Shown here piece after piece: positions 34,320-43,241 of a DNA stretch of 64,000 nt. The notes beneath the pieces are model-generated. The model was not told the DNA's origin. It searched no databases and worked only from the letters and a program-made list of their open reading frames with translations. Origin of the DNA: Kitasatospora sp. MAP5-34 (GTDB lineage: Bacteria; Actinomycetota; Actinomycetes; Streptomycetales; Streptomycetaceae); assembly GCF_029894335.1 (NCBI RefSeq), contig NZ_JARXZC010000033.1, positions 27,211 to 91,210 of the forward strand, in the 5' to 3' direction. Position 1 is the first letter of the stretch, and every line of letters starts with the position of its first letter. The translations under genes were made by a program, and so were the position numbers.

Positions 34320-35192
34320 ATGGAGCAGTACGAGCTCGACGCCGTCAAGCAGCTCACCACGAGGCCCGCGCGGAAGTACCGGACGATCGAGGTCCGGTCC
34401 ATCACCCCGGTCATCGGCGCCGAGGTGACCGGGATCGACCTCTCGAAGGAGCTGCCGGACGACCAACTGGCCGAGCTCAAGGCCGCGTTCCTGGACCACC
34501 ACGTGCTGGTCCTGCGCGACCAGATCATCACGCCCGAGGACCACAAGCGCCTCGCCGCCCACTTCGGCGAGCTCCGCCCCGTCAACCCGCCCCCGGTGGA
34601 CGCCGATCCGTACATCCTGGAGATCAGCACCTCCCCGGAGGCGGAGAACGTGGCCGGCAACGGCTGGCACGCCGACGGCACCGCCGACGCCGAGCCCTCC
34701 CTCGGGTCGATGCTCTACATCACCCGCACCCCGGAGGGCGGCAGCGGCGGCGACACCCTGTTCGCCAACATGCACCTGGCCTACGAGATGCTGTCGCCGA
34801 CCATGCGGGGGCTGCTGGACGGCCTGAGCGCCGTGCACGACGGCCGGATCGCCTTCCAGGGCTACACCCCGCCGGCCGACTACGTCATCCCCAAGAGCGA
34901 ACACCCGCTGGTGGTGCGCCATCCGGAGACCGACCGCAAGATCCTCTACGTCAACCGCGCCTACACCGGCCGCATCCCGCAGCTGTCGGCCGACGAGAGC
35001 CGGGCCCTGGTCGACCTGCTCTGCGACGTCATAGCCGAGCGCCCCCTGCTGCACTGCCGCGTCCGCTGGACCCCCAACACGCTGGTCTTCTGGGACAACC
35101 GCTGCGTCCAGCACCACGCGACGTACGACTACTACCCCCTCACGCGCTACGGCCAGCGCGTGGCGATCAACGGCGGCCCGCTGAAGGGCTGA
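34320..35192 (+). CDS. TauD/TfdA-type Fe(II)/2OG dioxygenase
   Basis: A 290-residue TauD/TfdA-family dioxygenase of normal length. The iron-binding facial triad is seen as H-x-D in NGWHADGTAD near residue 118 and the distal His in VQHHATYDYY near 262, followed by the Arg (LTRYGQR) that binds 2-oxoglutarate. A perfect AGGAGG ribosome-binding site lies five bases before the ATG. It is the last gene of the NRPS operon. In detoxin/rimosamide clusters a TauD-like enzyme is part of the conserved core and oxidises the pyrrolidine of the proline-derived unit. The same reaction is the best guess here. Confidence 0.9.
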   Translation: MEQYELDAVKQLTTRPARKYRTIEVRSITPVIGAEVTGIDLSKELPDDQLAELKAAFLDHHVLVLRDQIITPEDHKRLAAHFGELRPVNPPPVDADPYILEISTSPEAENVAGNGWHADGTADAEPSLGSMLYITRTPEGGSGGDTLFANMHLAYEMLSPTMRGLLDGLSAVHDGRIAFQGYTPPADYVIPKSEHPLVVRHPETDRKILYVNRAYTGRIPQLSADESRALVDLLCDVIAERPLLHCRVRWTPNTLVFWDNRCVQHHATYDYYPLTRYGQRVAINGGPLKG

Positions 35193-35205
35193 GGTTCCCA
35201 GGCTC

Positions 35206-35955
35206 TCAAGCTGCCGCGACCCGGGCCAGGCTGTCGGCGAGGCCGTCGGCCAGCCGCGCGCCGACCTCCCCCGCCGTCGTCCGGTCCTGCTCCGCGTAGG
35301 CCCGGACGACGGCCCGGACCCGCGCGGCCGGGTACGTGGCCGCGTAGGCCGCCGGGTCGGCAGCCGCCAACGCGCGCGCCACGGCAGGTGCGTTGGCGAT
35401 GGCGTTCGCGTCGGCGTGCGCCCGCGCGTTGGCCTCGGTATTCAGCTCGGCGTAGCTCGCGCCGTACGCAGCGGCGTCGGCCTCGCTCCAACCCTGAGCC
35501 GTCGCGTACGCGCCCGCCGCCGAGGCGGCCGCAGCGTAGGCGTCGGCATAGGCGTAGGCCTGCCCGTACATCTCCCGCAGCGCGGGCTGGAGCGCGGCGG
35601 TCCAGGCCGCCTCGCCGATCCGCTCGCCGTCCGACGCCCGCTCGTGCAGGGCGGCCACCGCCTGGTGCCGGGCGGCGACCCCGCCGCGCCGCGCGCTCGC
35701 CTCGGCCAGGACCGGCTGCACGCTGCGGTGGTGCCAGTCGTGCACGACGGTGAAGGGTGCCTCCCCGTCCAGCCGCGCCAGCTCACCATGCATCCGGCGC
35801 GCCCAGTCGCGCGCCGCGTCGGCCTCCATCGCCTCGAAGAGCGCCTCCCCCACGCTCCTGAGCCACTCGGGCCCGGCCGCACGTCCGTCGCCACCGAGTG
35901 CGGAGCGGAAGGCTCTGAACGTCGCTGGTTCCGTGGTGGCTTCAGGCATGGTCAT
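35206..35955 (-). CDS. Ala-rich conserved hypothetical protein (SpcZ-like?)
   Basis: A 249-residue soluble protein. The first half (FRSALGGDGRAAGPEWLRSV, then DWARRMHGELARLDG and VHDWHHRSVQPVLAEA) looks like an ordered conserved domain. The second half is extremely rich in Ala with spaced Tyr and Asn (AYADAYAAAASAAGAYATAQ and similar), which would form long amphipathic helices. I recall similar proteins annotated SpcZ in streptomycetes, but that is memory and gives no function. The ATG is chosen for AGGAG seven bases upstream. It is convergent with the dioxygenase gene, with only 13 bp between stops, and does not clearly belong to the NRPS cluster. Confidence 0.7.
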   Translation of the reverse strand: MTMPEATTEPATFRAFRSALGGDGRAAGPEWLRSVGEALFEAMEADAARDWARRMHGELARLDGEAPFTVVHDWHHRSVQPVLAEASARRGGVAARHQAVAALHERASDGERIGEAAWTAALQPALREMYGQAYAYADAYAAAASAAGAYATAQGWSEADAAAYGASYAELNTEANARAHADANAIANAPAVARALAAADPAAYAATYPAARVRAVVRAYAEQDRTTAGEVGARLADGLADSLARVAAA

Positions 35956-36250
35956 GGCGCGACTCCTGGGCTGGGGATCCCCGGGCCGACCCGGCACGCA
36001 CTGAGCCGTGGTCAAATCCGGAGGAGGGTGGCGGCTGGTGATCACCCTACGAGCAGCGCCGGGATTTGGGGAGCCCCCGCCGCCCACTCCGACCCACAGA
36101 CGCACCGACGCGCGGACGCACCGACGTCCGAGGCGTGGACATGACCCGGTGGTCTCCCCTCCCGGCCGTTCGCTCCGCTGTGACAGGCCTGTTGCCGAAA
36201 GCATGACCCGCATCACAGCCATCGCGGCCCGTTCCTGATCAACTCGGTGA

Positions 36251-37234
36251 ATGCGCGGCTACCTTCTCACTCTTCCCGTCGCCCTGGCCGGTGCCCTGCT
36301 GCTCACCGGCTGCGGATCGCAACAGGCCGGCTCGCAGAGCGGCGGCCGGCCGCCGGCATCCGGCGCTCGGCCCGGCGAGGTCTCCTGCGGAGCGCAACCC
36401 TCCGACGCTCAGTCAGCGACCGGTACCCGGGCCTTGCCCGGGGATTCGTCCGGCCCGGCGAAGGACGGAGTCCGGATCACGGCCTCCAGCGGTGCCTGCG
36501 CCGAGTTCGAGGTCACCAACAGCGAACCCGAACCCTTCACCTACTCGGTCACCTTCGAGTTCCGTTCGGGTTCCGGCGAGGCGCTGGCGACCGCGAAGCA
36601 GACCGTGGCGTCCGTCGGGCCCGGTCGAACGGTGAAAAGCAGCGTCAACGGCGGACCCCTGCCGAACGCCGGAGGCAAGCCGCAGGTGCGGATCGCCGAG
36701 GTACGGAGCGTCCCCAGCAGCGAAGCATCCGCCGAGGCGGGCCCCTGCCCGCAATCGGGGGTACGGGTGTACGCCGATGACGCCGACGCCGCCATGGGGC
36801 TCCGCGCGCTGAGCCTCCACCTGGAGAACTGCGGCACTGCGACCAGCCGGCTCAACGGCTACCCGCAGCTCCAACTCCTCGACGAACGGCACGCAGCCGT
36901 CGACACCGTGAAAATCCTCCAGGGCGGTAGCACCATCGCCACCGGCACCGGAGCCGACGGCACGCCCGAACCGCTGGTCCTGAAGCCCGGCGAGCGCGCC
37001 TACGCCGTACTGGTCTGGCGCAACACCGTGGAAGCCGGCGCGGGCAGCCCCGTGGACGCCCCCTACCTGAGAGTGCGGGCGAAGCCGGGCTCCGACCCGG
37101 TCATGGTGATCCCGGAACTCGACCTGGGCACCACGGGCCAACTCGGGGTCGGCCCGTGGAAAAAGGACGAAACCCAAGGCCGGCCGGCCACCGGTGCCAC
37201 CACCGGCACGCAGCCGCCCGCCCAGCGCCGGTAG
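36251..37234 (+). CDS. DUF4232-like lipoprotein
   Basis: A 327-residue secreted lipoprotein: the signal peptide ends in a lipobox (LLLTGC) with Cys at about residue 19, followed by a Gly/Ser/Gln-rich linker. The C-terminal half (NCGTATSRLNGYPQLQLLDE, then LKPGERAYAVLVWRN) matches the DUF4232 pattern common in streptomycete lipoproteins. The middle (residues 75-140) looks like a second beta-sandwich. No ribosome-binding site is strong; TCGGTGA lies just upstream of the ATG. The tail is Pro/Thr/Gly-rich and probably disordered. The role at the cell surface is unknown. Confidence 0.8.
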   Translation: MRGYLLTLPVALAGALLLTGCGSQQAGSQSGGRPPASGARPGEVSCGAQPSDAQSATGTRALPGDSSGPAKDGVRITASSGACAEFEVTNSEPEPFTYSVTFEFRSGSGEALATAKQTVASVGPGRTVKSSVNGGPLPNAGGKPQVRIAEVRSVPSSEASAEAGPCPQSGVRVYADDADAAMGLRALSLHLENCGTATSRLNGYPQLQLLDERHAAVDTVKILQGGSTIATGTGADGTPEPLVLKPGERAYAVLVWRNTVEAGAGSPVDAPYLRVRAKPGSDPVMVIPELDLGTTGQLGVGPWKKDETQGRPATGATTGTQPPAQRR

Positions 37235-37306
37235 CGCTCAGGCCGCTCACTCACCACGCGGATCACGACCCCGGCCCGTGAGGCGAACAGCCCCGCCATC
37301 ACGCGA

Positions 37307-37543
37307 TCAAGCTCCGTAGCGATGGCACGAAGCCGCGAGGATCAGCAGCAGGAGCACGAGCGCCGCCAGTTGGAGGCAACCATGGCCTCCGTTCGGATTC
37401 CTTCGGGTGACTTCGACATGGCCGCCGGGGGGAATGCCGGGGTGCTTCCTGGCGTAGTGCTCGATCTGCTGCTGCCCGCCCTGGGCCTCGCTGAGCCAGG
37501 GCGTCTTGAAACTGCACTCACCGCACCAGTAGCGGTATCCCAC
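37307..37543 (-). CDS. Small zinc-ribbon-like membrane-anchored protein
   Basis: A 78-residue protein. The N terminus YRYWCGECSFKTPW has a CxxC pair that could start a zinc ribbon; a His near residue 35 could join. The C terminus is a single hydrophobic helix (LQLAALVLLLLILAASC). The GTG start is favoured over an upstream ATG because AGGAGG lies six bases before it. The small size and layout resemble a conserved streptomycete small protein of unknown function. It is transcribed away from the lipoprotein gene's end and is divergent from the NACHT gene. Confidence 0.6.
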   Translation of the reverse strand: MGYRYWCGECSFKTPWLSEAQGGQQQIEHYARKHPGIPPGGHVEVTRRNPNGGHGCLQLAALVLLLLILAASCHRYGA

Positions 37544-37657
37544 GTCGACTCCTCCTGTGTCGCCATGCGGGGGTTTCGAAGTGGTCGGAGCCACATTGAG
37601 CGACACGTTCGTGATGAAGCGCCGGTCCTGCGGCCTGCCGCAGTCCGCTCGGTCGCT

Positions 37658-37729
37658 CCGCCACTGATCGTGGGGTTCGCGCTGCTCAGCGAACAGGACA
37701 AGGCACCGGCCAGATATGACCGGCCGTCA
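37658..37729 (+). repeat. Left arm of the inverted repeat flanking the NACHT gene
   Basis: Bases 37,700-37,729 are the exact reverse complement of 40,390-40,419 (30 of 30). Outward from there, 15 of the next 19 and about 16 of the next 22 bases also pair, so the repeat fades towards the outside. The perfect part begins 46 bp before the XRE-NACHT start and may include its promoter or operator. Confidence 0.85.
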
Positions 37730-37774
37730 CGGTAGGCTCACCGGCAGTCGTACCGGCGAGTAGAGAGGCCCCCA

Positions 37775-40267
37775 GTGACAGATCGGCTCGGCACGCTGCT
37801 ACGTCAGTTGCGCAATCGGGCGGGGCTGACGCAGGAGCAGCTGGCGGAACGGTCCGGGGTGAGCGTTCGCACCATCCGCCGACTGGAGACCGGCAAATCC
37901 ACCGATCACCGGCTGGGGACGGTGAACCTGCTGGCGGACGCCCTCGAGGTCGGGCCCGAGGACCGCGGGCGGCTGGCGGCCACGCTCGCGGGAGCTCAGG
38001 ACGAGGCGGTCTCCGGGGTGCCTGAACCAGCTCCCGTGCTGCCCGAACCGATGGCCGGTCCGCTTGAACGGGTCGACGGGCCACTCCCCCTTCCCGCGCC
38101 GCTCCCCCTTCCCGAGCCGCTCTCCCTTCCGGTTCCCGCGCCGCTACCGGCCCGCGGTGCACTCGCCGAGGCCGCGCAGGAGTTGGCGAGGGAGGTCAGG
38201 CGTCGCTGGCGGCGCGAGGAGGAACAGCGCCGGGTCCACGACCCGTTCCCGTTGCCGGTCCGCTGGCAGCAGACGCCCGCAGGCCTGACGGACCACTGGG
38301 AGAACATCCAGCGTCTCGGGCCGGGGGCCGTGCCGCGCCAGGTGGACCTGAGCGGTGACCTACGGAGTGTGGCGGAGGTCTACCGACGGATCTCCTCCGG
38401 ACGGTTGGTGATTCTCGGCCGGGCCGGCTCGGGCAAGTCGATCCTGACGATCAGATTCGTCCTGGACTTCCTCGAGGCCCAGGCCGTTCCCGACCGGGTA
38501 CCGGTCATCTTCAGTCTCGGCTCCTGGGACCCGACGACCACCGCGCTGCGCGACTGGCTGATCGACCGGCTGCTGCGCGACCACCCGCATCTGGCCCGCC
38601 GGAGCCCCAGCAGGTCGACCCTGGCCGCAGCGCTGGTCGACGCCGACCTCGTCCTCCCGGTCCTCGACGGGTTCGACGAGATAGCGGAAGGCCTCCGGCG
38701 CGAGGCACTCGAGGCGCTCAACGCCACCTCGCTGCCGCTCGTCCTCACCAGCCGACGCGGCGAGTACGCCGAGGCCGTCCAGGCGGCGCACGCACCGCTG
38801 GTCTGGGCAGCCGGCATCGAACTCACCGACCTCACCCTCGACAACCTCATAACCTACCTGCCCCGCACCGCTCGAACGGTCACGCATGGCGACGGCGACG
38901 GGACAGGGCCCGGGGCGGGGGCGGTGTGGGACGTCGTCCTCGACGAACTGCGTACCGGGGCGACCCGGGCGAGCGCGAACCTCGCCGGGGTGCTGACCAC
39001 CCCGCTCATGGTCATTCTGGCGCGCACCATGTACAGCGAGGCCCCCGACCGGGATCCGGCCGAACTGCTGGACACCGCACGGTTCCCCACCGCGAAGTCC
39101 CTCGAAGAACACCTGCTGGCGGGCTTCGTGCCGGCCGTCTACCGGCGCCGCGTCCCCGAGCAGGTGGGCGGCGGCCACCAGCGCCGGCAGCGGAGCCGGG
39201 ACCCGGAGCGCGCCCAGCACTGGCTCGGCTACCTCGCCCACCACCTGGTCCGGCTCGACCACGAACAGCAGGACCTGGCCTGGTGGCAGATCAGCAACTC
39301 GCTGCGACGCTCGACCCGCGTCATGGCCGTCGTGCTGGCGACCACGCTGTGCATCACCCTGTCCGACTGGCTCCTCTGCCCGCTCGTCACCCCGACCGGG
39401 ATCGGCGAGGTCGTCCTGCAGGGGAGCCTCATGGGGCCGTGTGCCGGCCTCGCTTTCGGATCCGTGTACGCGGCCATGACCGCGTTCGGCGGCGGGGTGG
39501 TGTTCGAACCGGCCCGCGTACGGTTGCGGCTGCCAGGCACCCACACCAGCATCGGCCGCCGGCCGATCCGCACGTTCACCGCCCGTTTCGGGAGCGGTCT
39601 GCTCGGCGGATTCGTCATGGGTGTGGGAAGCGCGTGCGCCCTCACCCTCGAGCGCGCGCTGTACCAGGGGAGCCCGATCACCAACCCTTACGTGATCGAA
39701 GGCACCCTGATCAACATGCTCTGCTTCGGGCTGATCTTCGGCTCGGCCGCCGGGCTGGTCTTCGGGCTCATGGCCGCACTCGAAGCGCCGGTGGACGTCA
39801 CCTCGGCAGCCACCCCGGTCAGCCTGCTGTCCTCGAACCGCGCGACGGTAGGCCGGCAGATCCTCGTCCTGGTGCCGCTGTTCACCCTCGCGATCGCCCT
39901 CGGCGGACGCCTGATCGTCGACCTGCTCCAGGGCCTGCTCGGGCCGCTGAACTGGAAGCTGTCGGACGGGCTCTTCATCGGTGCGGTCGGGGGGCTCGGC
40001 GGTGCGTTCTCCTACGCCCTCGCCTTCACCGCCTGGGGACAGTGGGTCCTGCTGTCCCGCGTCTGGCTGCCACTGACCGGCAAGCTGCCCTGGGACGCGG
40101 TCGCCTTCCTGGACGACGCCTACCAGCGCGGAGTGCTGCGCCAGACCGGCGCGGTGTACCAGTTCCGCCACATCCGGCTGCAACACCACCTCGGCCACAC
40201 GTTCCGCCAACGGCAGGCCAACTACCTGCCGGCCAGCTTCCCGTCCGCACAGACCAGATCGTCGTGA
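37775..40267 (+). CDS. XRE-HTH / NACHT NTPase / membrane protein
   Basis: An 830-residue three-part protein. Residues 1-65 are an XRE helix-turn-helix (GLTQEQLAERSGVSVRTIRRLE). Residues 85-130 are a Pro/Leu-rich linker. A STAND-type NACHT NTPase follows, with Walker A GRAGSGKS near 215 and Walker B LPVLDGFDEI near 296. The C-terminal 330 residues hold about seven membrane helices instead of the usual sensor repeats. NACHT proteins in bacteria include antiphage defence proteins and antibiotic-production regulators. The DNA-binding domain suggests regulation or autoregulation. The gene stands alone between perfect inverted repeats, as a mobile or defence cassette would. The GTG start has GAGAGG upstream. 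Confidence 0.85.
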   Translation: MTDRLGTLLRQLRNRAGLTQEQLAERSGVSVRTIRRLETGKSTDHRLGTVNLLADALEVGPEDRGRLAATLAGAQDEAVSGVPEPAPVLPEPMAGPLERVDGPLPLPAPLPLPEPLSLPVPAPLPARGALAEAAQELAREVRRRWRREEEQRRVHDPFPLPVRWQQTPAGLTDHWENIQRLGPGAVPRQVDLSGDLRSVAEVYRRISSGRLVILGRAGSGKSILTIRFVLDFLEAQAVPDRVPVIFSLGSWDPTTTALRDWLIDRLLRDHPHLARRSPSRSTLAAALVDADLVLPVLDGFDEIAEGLRREALEALNATSLPLVLTSRRGEYAEAVQAAHAPLVWAAGIELTDLTLDNLITYLPRTARTVTHGDGDGTGPGAGAVWDVVLDELRTGATRASANLAGVLTTPLMVILARTMYSEAPDRDPAELLDTARFPTAKSLEEHLLAGFVPAVYRRRVPEQVGGGHQRRQRSRDPERAQHWLGYLAHHLVRLDHEQQDLAWWQISNSLRRSTRVMAVVLATTLCITLSDWLLCPLVTPTGIGEVVLQGSLMGPCAGLAFGSVYAAMTAFGGGVVFEPARVRLRLPGTHTSIGRRPIRTFTARFGSGLLGGFVMGVGSACALTLERALYQGSPITNPYVIEGTLINMLCFGLIFGSAAGLVFGLMAALEAPVDVTSAATPVSLLSSNRATVGRQILVLVPLFTLAIALGGRLIVDLLQGLLGPLNWKLSDGLFIGAVGGLGGAFSYALAFTAWGQWVLLSRVWLPLTGKLPWDAVAFLDDAYQRGVLRQTGAVYQFRHIRLQHHLGHTFRQRQANYLPASFPSAQTRSS

Positions 40268-40659
40268 CGGCAACAGTCACGGCAACGGTGACGGCGAGGG
40301 TGTCGGCGATCGTGACGGCGATCGTGACGGCGATGGCACCGGCCACAGTCTGACCTCGGCCAGGCCCGCGAGACCACGGACCACCACCATGACGGCCGGT
40401 CATATCTGGCCGGTGCCTTGGCCTGTCCGCCGAGCTGCCGGAACACCAACATCAGAGGTGCCCGGAACGCACCGCCAGGGTTCGAAGTGACGAGCACGGA
40501 AGCGCAGGCGCCGCCCACGGTGCGTGGGGGCCGCCGCCGCATGACGGCTTGCCGACCGGGCGGATCGCGTCCGCAGTCGCCCGTCGGCCCGCCCGCTCAC
40601 CCTCCTGCGCGACGTCAACTCACCCCGGTGCCACGAACACCCGTAGCTGAAGGAGTCCG
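40268..40659. other. Gap with 12-bp repeats and the right inverted-repeat arm
   Basis: Directly after the NACHT stop, bases 40,264-40,336 consist of diverged 12-bp units like GTGACGGCGATC. Then comes the right inverted-repeat arm, and about 200 bp with no supported gene before the serine hydrolase. GAAGGAG immediately precedes that gene's start. I see no clear promoter. Confidence 0.5.
40390..40461 (-). repeat. Right arm of the inverted repeat flanking the NACHT gene
   Basis: The first 30 bases are an exact reverse complement of the left arm, and the outer bases are partly conserved (about 31 of the next 41). It starts 122 bp after the NACHT stop. No transposase or target-site duplication is visible beside it. 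Confidence 0.85.
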
Positions 40660-41808
40660 ATGAAGTCCCTACGTCTGACCGCTGTCGCCGCGACGCTGGC
40701 ACTCGCCGCCCTGACCGGTGTCGGCCCCGCGAACGCCGACACGCCGACCGCGGCCGGCCTGCTCCAGGCCGGGGCCCGGCAGGGGGTCGCCGACGGATAC
40801 CCGGGCGTGATCGGCCTGGTACGCCAGGGCGACACCACCCAGTACGTGCACGCAGGTGTCGGCGACCGCAACAGCCAGGCGCCCGCCGACCCCAAGGCGC
40901 AGTTCCGGATCGGCAGCAACAGCAAGGCCCTCACCGCCGCCATCCTGCTCCAACTGGAGAGCGAGCAGCGGCTCTCGCTCGACGACACCGTCGCCACGTG
41001 GCTGCCGGGAGCGGTCAACGCCAACGGGTACGACGGAACGAAGATCACGATCCGCGAGCTGCTCAACCACACCTCCGGCCTGCCGGACTACGCCAAGGAC
41101 TACGGGTTCTCGCTCTCCTACGCCCTGGACACCCAGCCCTACCAGGCCTGGTCGCCGCAGACCCTGGTGAACCTCGCCCTCACACAGCACCAGCCCACCT
41201 CCGCGCCGGGCCGGCAGTGGAGCTACGCCAACACCAACTACGTCCTGGCGGGCATGGTGATCAAGGCCGTCACCGGCAACGACGCGGCCACCGAGATCCA
41301 GCACCGCATCATCGAACCGCTCGGCCTGCACGACACCACCTTCCCCACCGCCGATCCGACCCTGCACGGCAACTACCTGCACGGGTACGAGTATCCGGGG
41401 GGCTTCAGCTTCGCGATCATGGACGTCACGGTCTCGGACGTCCAGGCCTACGGGTCCGCCGGAGCGATCGTGTCGACCCTGGACGACCTGGCCACCTTCT
41501 CCCGGGCGCTGCTCGCCGGGAAGCTCCTGCCACCCGCACAGGAGGCCGAACTCAAGACCACCGTCCCGACCGGCGAGGGCACCAGCGGCTACGGCCTGGG
41601 CATCGACCACATGCAACTGCCCTGCGGGCAGTGGGCCTGGACCCACGACGGTGCCGTGCTCGGCTACTACAGCGACTGGTTCGGCAGCGACGACGGCACC
41701 AAGCAGGTGGTGCGGGCCAACAACGAGTACCACATGCTGACCCCGACACGGGGCCTGACGGACACCGTCGGCGCGACGGTCAACGCCTACTGCGCGCTCC
41801 AGCCCTGA
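40660..41808 (+). CDS. Secreted serine hydrolase (class C beta-lactamase/DD-peptidase family)
   Basis: A 382-residue secreted protein of the serine beta-lactamase / D-alanyl-D-alanine carboxypeptidase family. A Sec signal peptide ends near ANA at residue 26. The catalytic motifs are SxxK in IGSNSKALT near residue 89, YAN in WSYANTNY near 188 and HDG in WAWTHDGAV near 328. Complete motifs and normal length suggest an active DD-peptidase or esterase in the cell wall space. It is followed 85 bp later by a secreted esterase gene in the same direction, possibly one operon. A truncated relative lies about 2 kb downstream on the other strand. Confidence 0.9.
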   Translation: MKSLRLTAVAATLALAALTGVGPANADTPTAAGLLQAGARQGVADGYPGVIGLVRQGDTTQYVHAGVGDRNSQAPADPKAQFRIGSNSKALTAAILLQLESEQRLSLDDTVATWLPGAVNANGYDGTKITIRELLNHTSGLPDYAKDYGFSLSYALDTQPYQAWSPQTLVNLALTQHQPTSAPGRQWSYANTNYVLAGMVIKAVTGNDAATEIQHRIIEPLGLHDTTFPTADPTLHGNYLHGYEYPGGFSFAIMDVTVSDVQAYGSAGAIVSTLDDLATFSRALLAGKLLPPAQEAELKTTVPTGEGTSGYGLGIDHMQLPCGQWAWTHDGAVLGYYSDWFGSDDGTKQVVRANNEYHMLTPTRGLTDTVGATVNAYCALQP

Positions 41809-41893
41809 CCGGACCACGGCCCTTCCGCCGACCCGCACGAGCAAGATCCTCCTCTGCACCGCACCTGCCACCCACGTTCCGAGAGGACCACCG

Positions 41894-43018
41894 ATGACAT
41901 CACTTCCACCCACCTGGCGACTGCACGCGAAAGCAGCCGTCGTGGCCGCAGCCATGACCCTGACCACGCTCCTCGCGACGACGACGGCAACGGCAACGGC
42001 AACCACGACGGCAGCCGCGCCCGCACACGCGGACGCCGCCGTCCCTCCGACGCTCACCAACGGGTTCGGCCTGACCCAGGTCGGCGCCCCAGAGGTGCAC
42101 TCGAGCACCGACTTCACGGTCACCGTGACCACCGGACAGCTGTCCGGCCCGCACAAGATCCGCATCTTCCTGCCCAGTGGCTACGCGGCAGACCCCGGCA
42201 AGCGCTGGCCGGTGACGTACTTCCTGCACGGCGGAGGCGGCACGGTGGACGACGCCGCAGCCGCCCCCGCGCTGCATTCGAACGCGATGATCACTGTCGT
42301 GCCGGACGGCGGCCTGAAGGGCTGGTACGCCGACTGGGCCATGCAGAACACCGCCGTGGGCGCGGCGAACTGGGAGACCTTCCACACCGACCAGGTCGTC
42401 CCCTTCATCGACGCCAACCTGCGCACCATCGCGGACAAGTCCCACCGGGCCGTCGTCGGCCTGTCGATGGGCGGCTACGGCGCGCTGCGTTACGCCGAAG
42501 CCCGTCCCGACCTGTTCGGCCACACCGCCTCACTGTCCGGCGGCATCGACTTCGGCCTGGCGCCGGTCCGCGCGGCGGTCCTGGCCACCGAACTCAACCT
42601 CACGGGTGCCTGGTGCGCCGTGAGTACCTCCAGCCCCGCCGGCACGGGCCGGTGCACCGGTTACGGGCCCTACGTCGACAGCGACGCGATCTTCGGCTCG
42701 CCGTACCCGTTCTTCAACGCGGATCACCTCTGGAACGAGGTCAACCCCGCCGCCACCACCAACCTGGCCAAACTCGCCGGAGCCGACATCACGCTCTACA
42801 CCGGCAACCAGGGACCCATCGACCACTTCACCGAGATCGCCAGCAACACCGTCAAGACCCGCCTGGACCAGCTCGGCCTCCCCAGCCGCCTCGTCGACTA
42901 CGGCAACGGATCGTCGCTGTCCCCCACCTGCGACGGCGGCCACGACTACAGCTGCTGGGCCCCCGCCCTCGCCGACTACATCCCCCGGCTCGCGACCTCG
43001 TTCGCCACCACGAGCTGA
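41894..43018 (+). CDS. Secreted esterase (antigen 85/esterase D type)
   Basis: A 374-residue secreted alpha/beta hydrolase. A long signal region with a Thr/Ala run (encoded by ACGGCA repeats) ends near AHA at about residue 46. FLHGGGG near residue 113 is the oxyanion-hole region, GLSMGGYGALRYAEA near 194 carries the nucleophile Ser, and CDGGHDYSCW near 350 the catalytic His. This matches the esterase D / mycolyltransferase-like PF00756 family. Streptomycetes lack mycolic acids, so a secreted esterase or acyltransferase for another substrate is likely. GAGAGGA precedes the ATG. Confidence 0.88.
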   Translation: MTSLPPTWRLHAKAAVVAAAMTLTTLLATTTATATATTTAAAPAHADAAVPPTLTNGFGLTQVGAPEVHSSTDFTVTVTTGQLSGPHKIRIFLPSGYAADPGKRWPVTYFLHGGGGTVDDAAAAPALHSNAMITVVPDGGLKGWYADWAMQNTAVGAANWETFHTDQVVPFIDANLRTIADKSHRAVVGLSMGGYGALRYAEARPDLFGHTASLSGGIDFGLAPVRAAVLATELNLTGAWCAVSTSSPAGTGRCTGYGPYVDSDAIFGSPYPFFNADHLWNEVNPAATTNLAKLAGADITLYTGNQGPIDHFTEIASNTVKTRLDQLGLPSRLVDYGNGSSLSPTCDGGHDYSCWAPALADYIPRLATSFATTS

Positions 43019-43241
43019 ACCCGCGCCCGCTGCCGGGCCCGCGCCCTCCCGTCCCGCGATCACGCAACCGGACGAAGGGCGGGCCCGACAGCGGGCGGGC
43101 CGGGACCGTGACCCTGAGCCCGTCGCCGCCCGTTCGGGGGGTGGACGGGTTCAGGCGGTTCCGTCGCTCGCGTACGCCAACGTCTTGACCGCCCTTGGGG
43201 ATTCGGTGGTAGCTGGGCGCTGCCACGAAGGTGCGCTGCGG

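Noticed and set aside
43168..43182. TCGCGTACGCCAAC match to the signal-peptide end of the secreted protein at 49.5 kb
   Set aside because: The identity is only about 14 bp, no further homology surrounds it, and it can arise by chance in GC-rich DNA.
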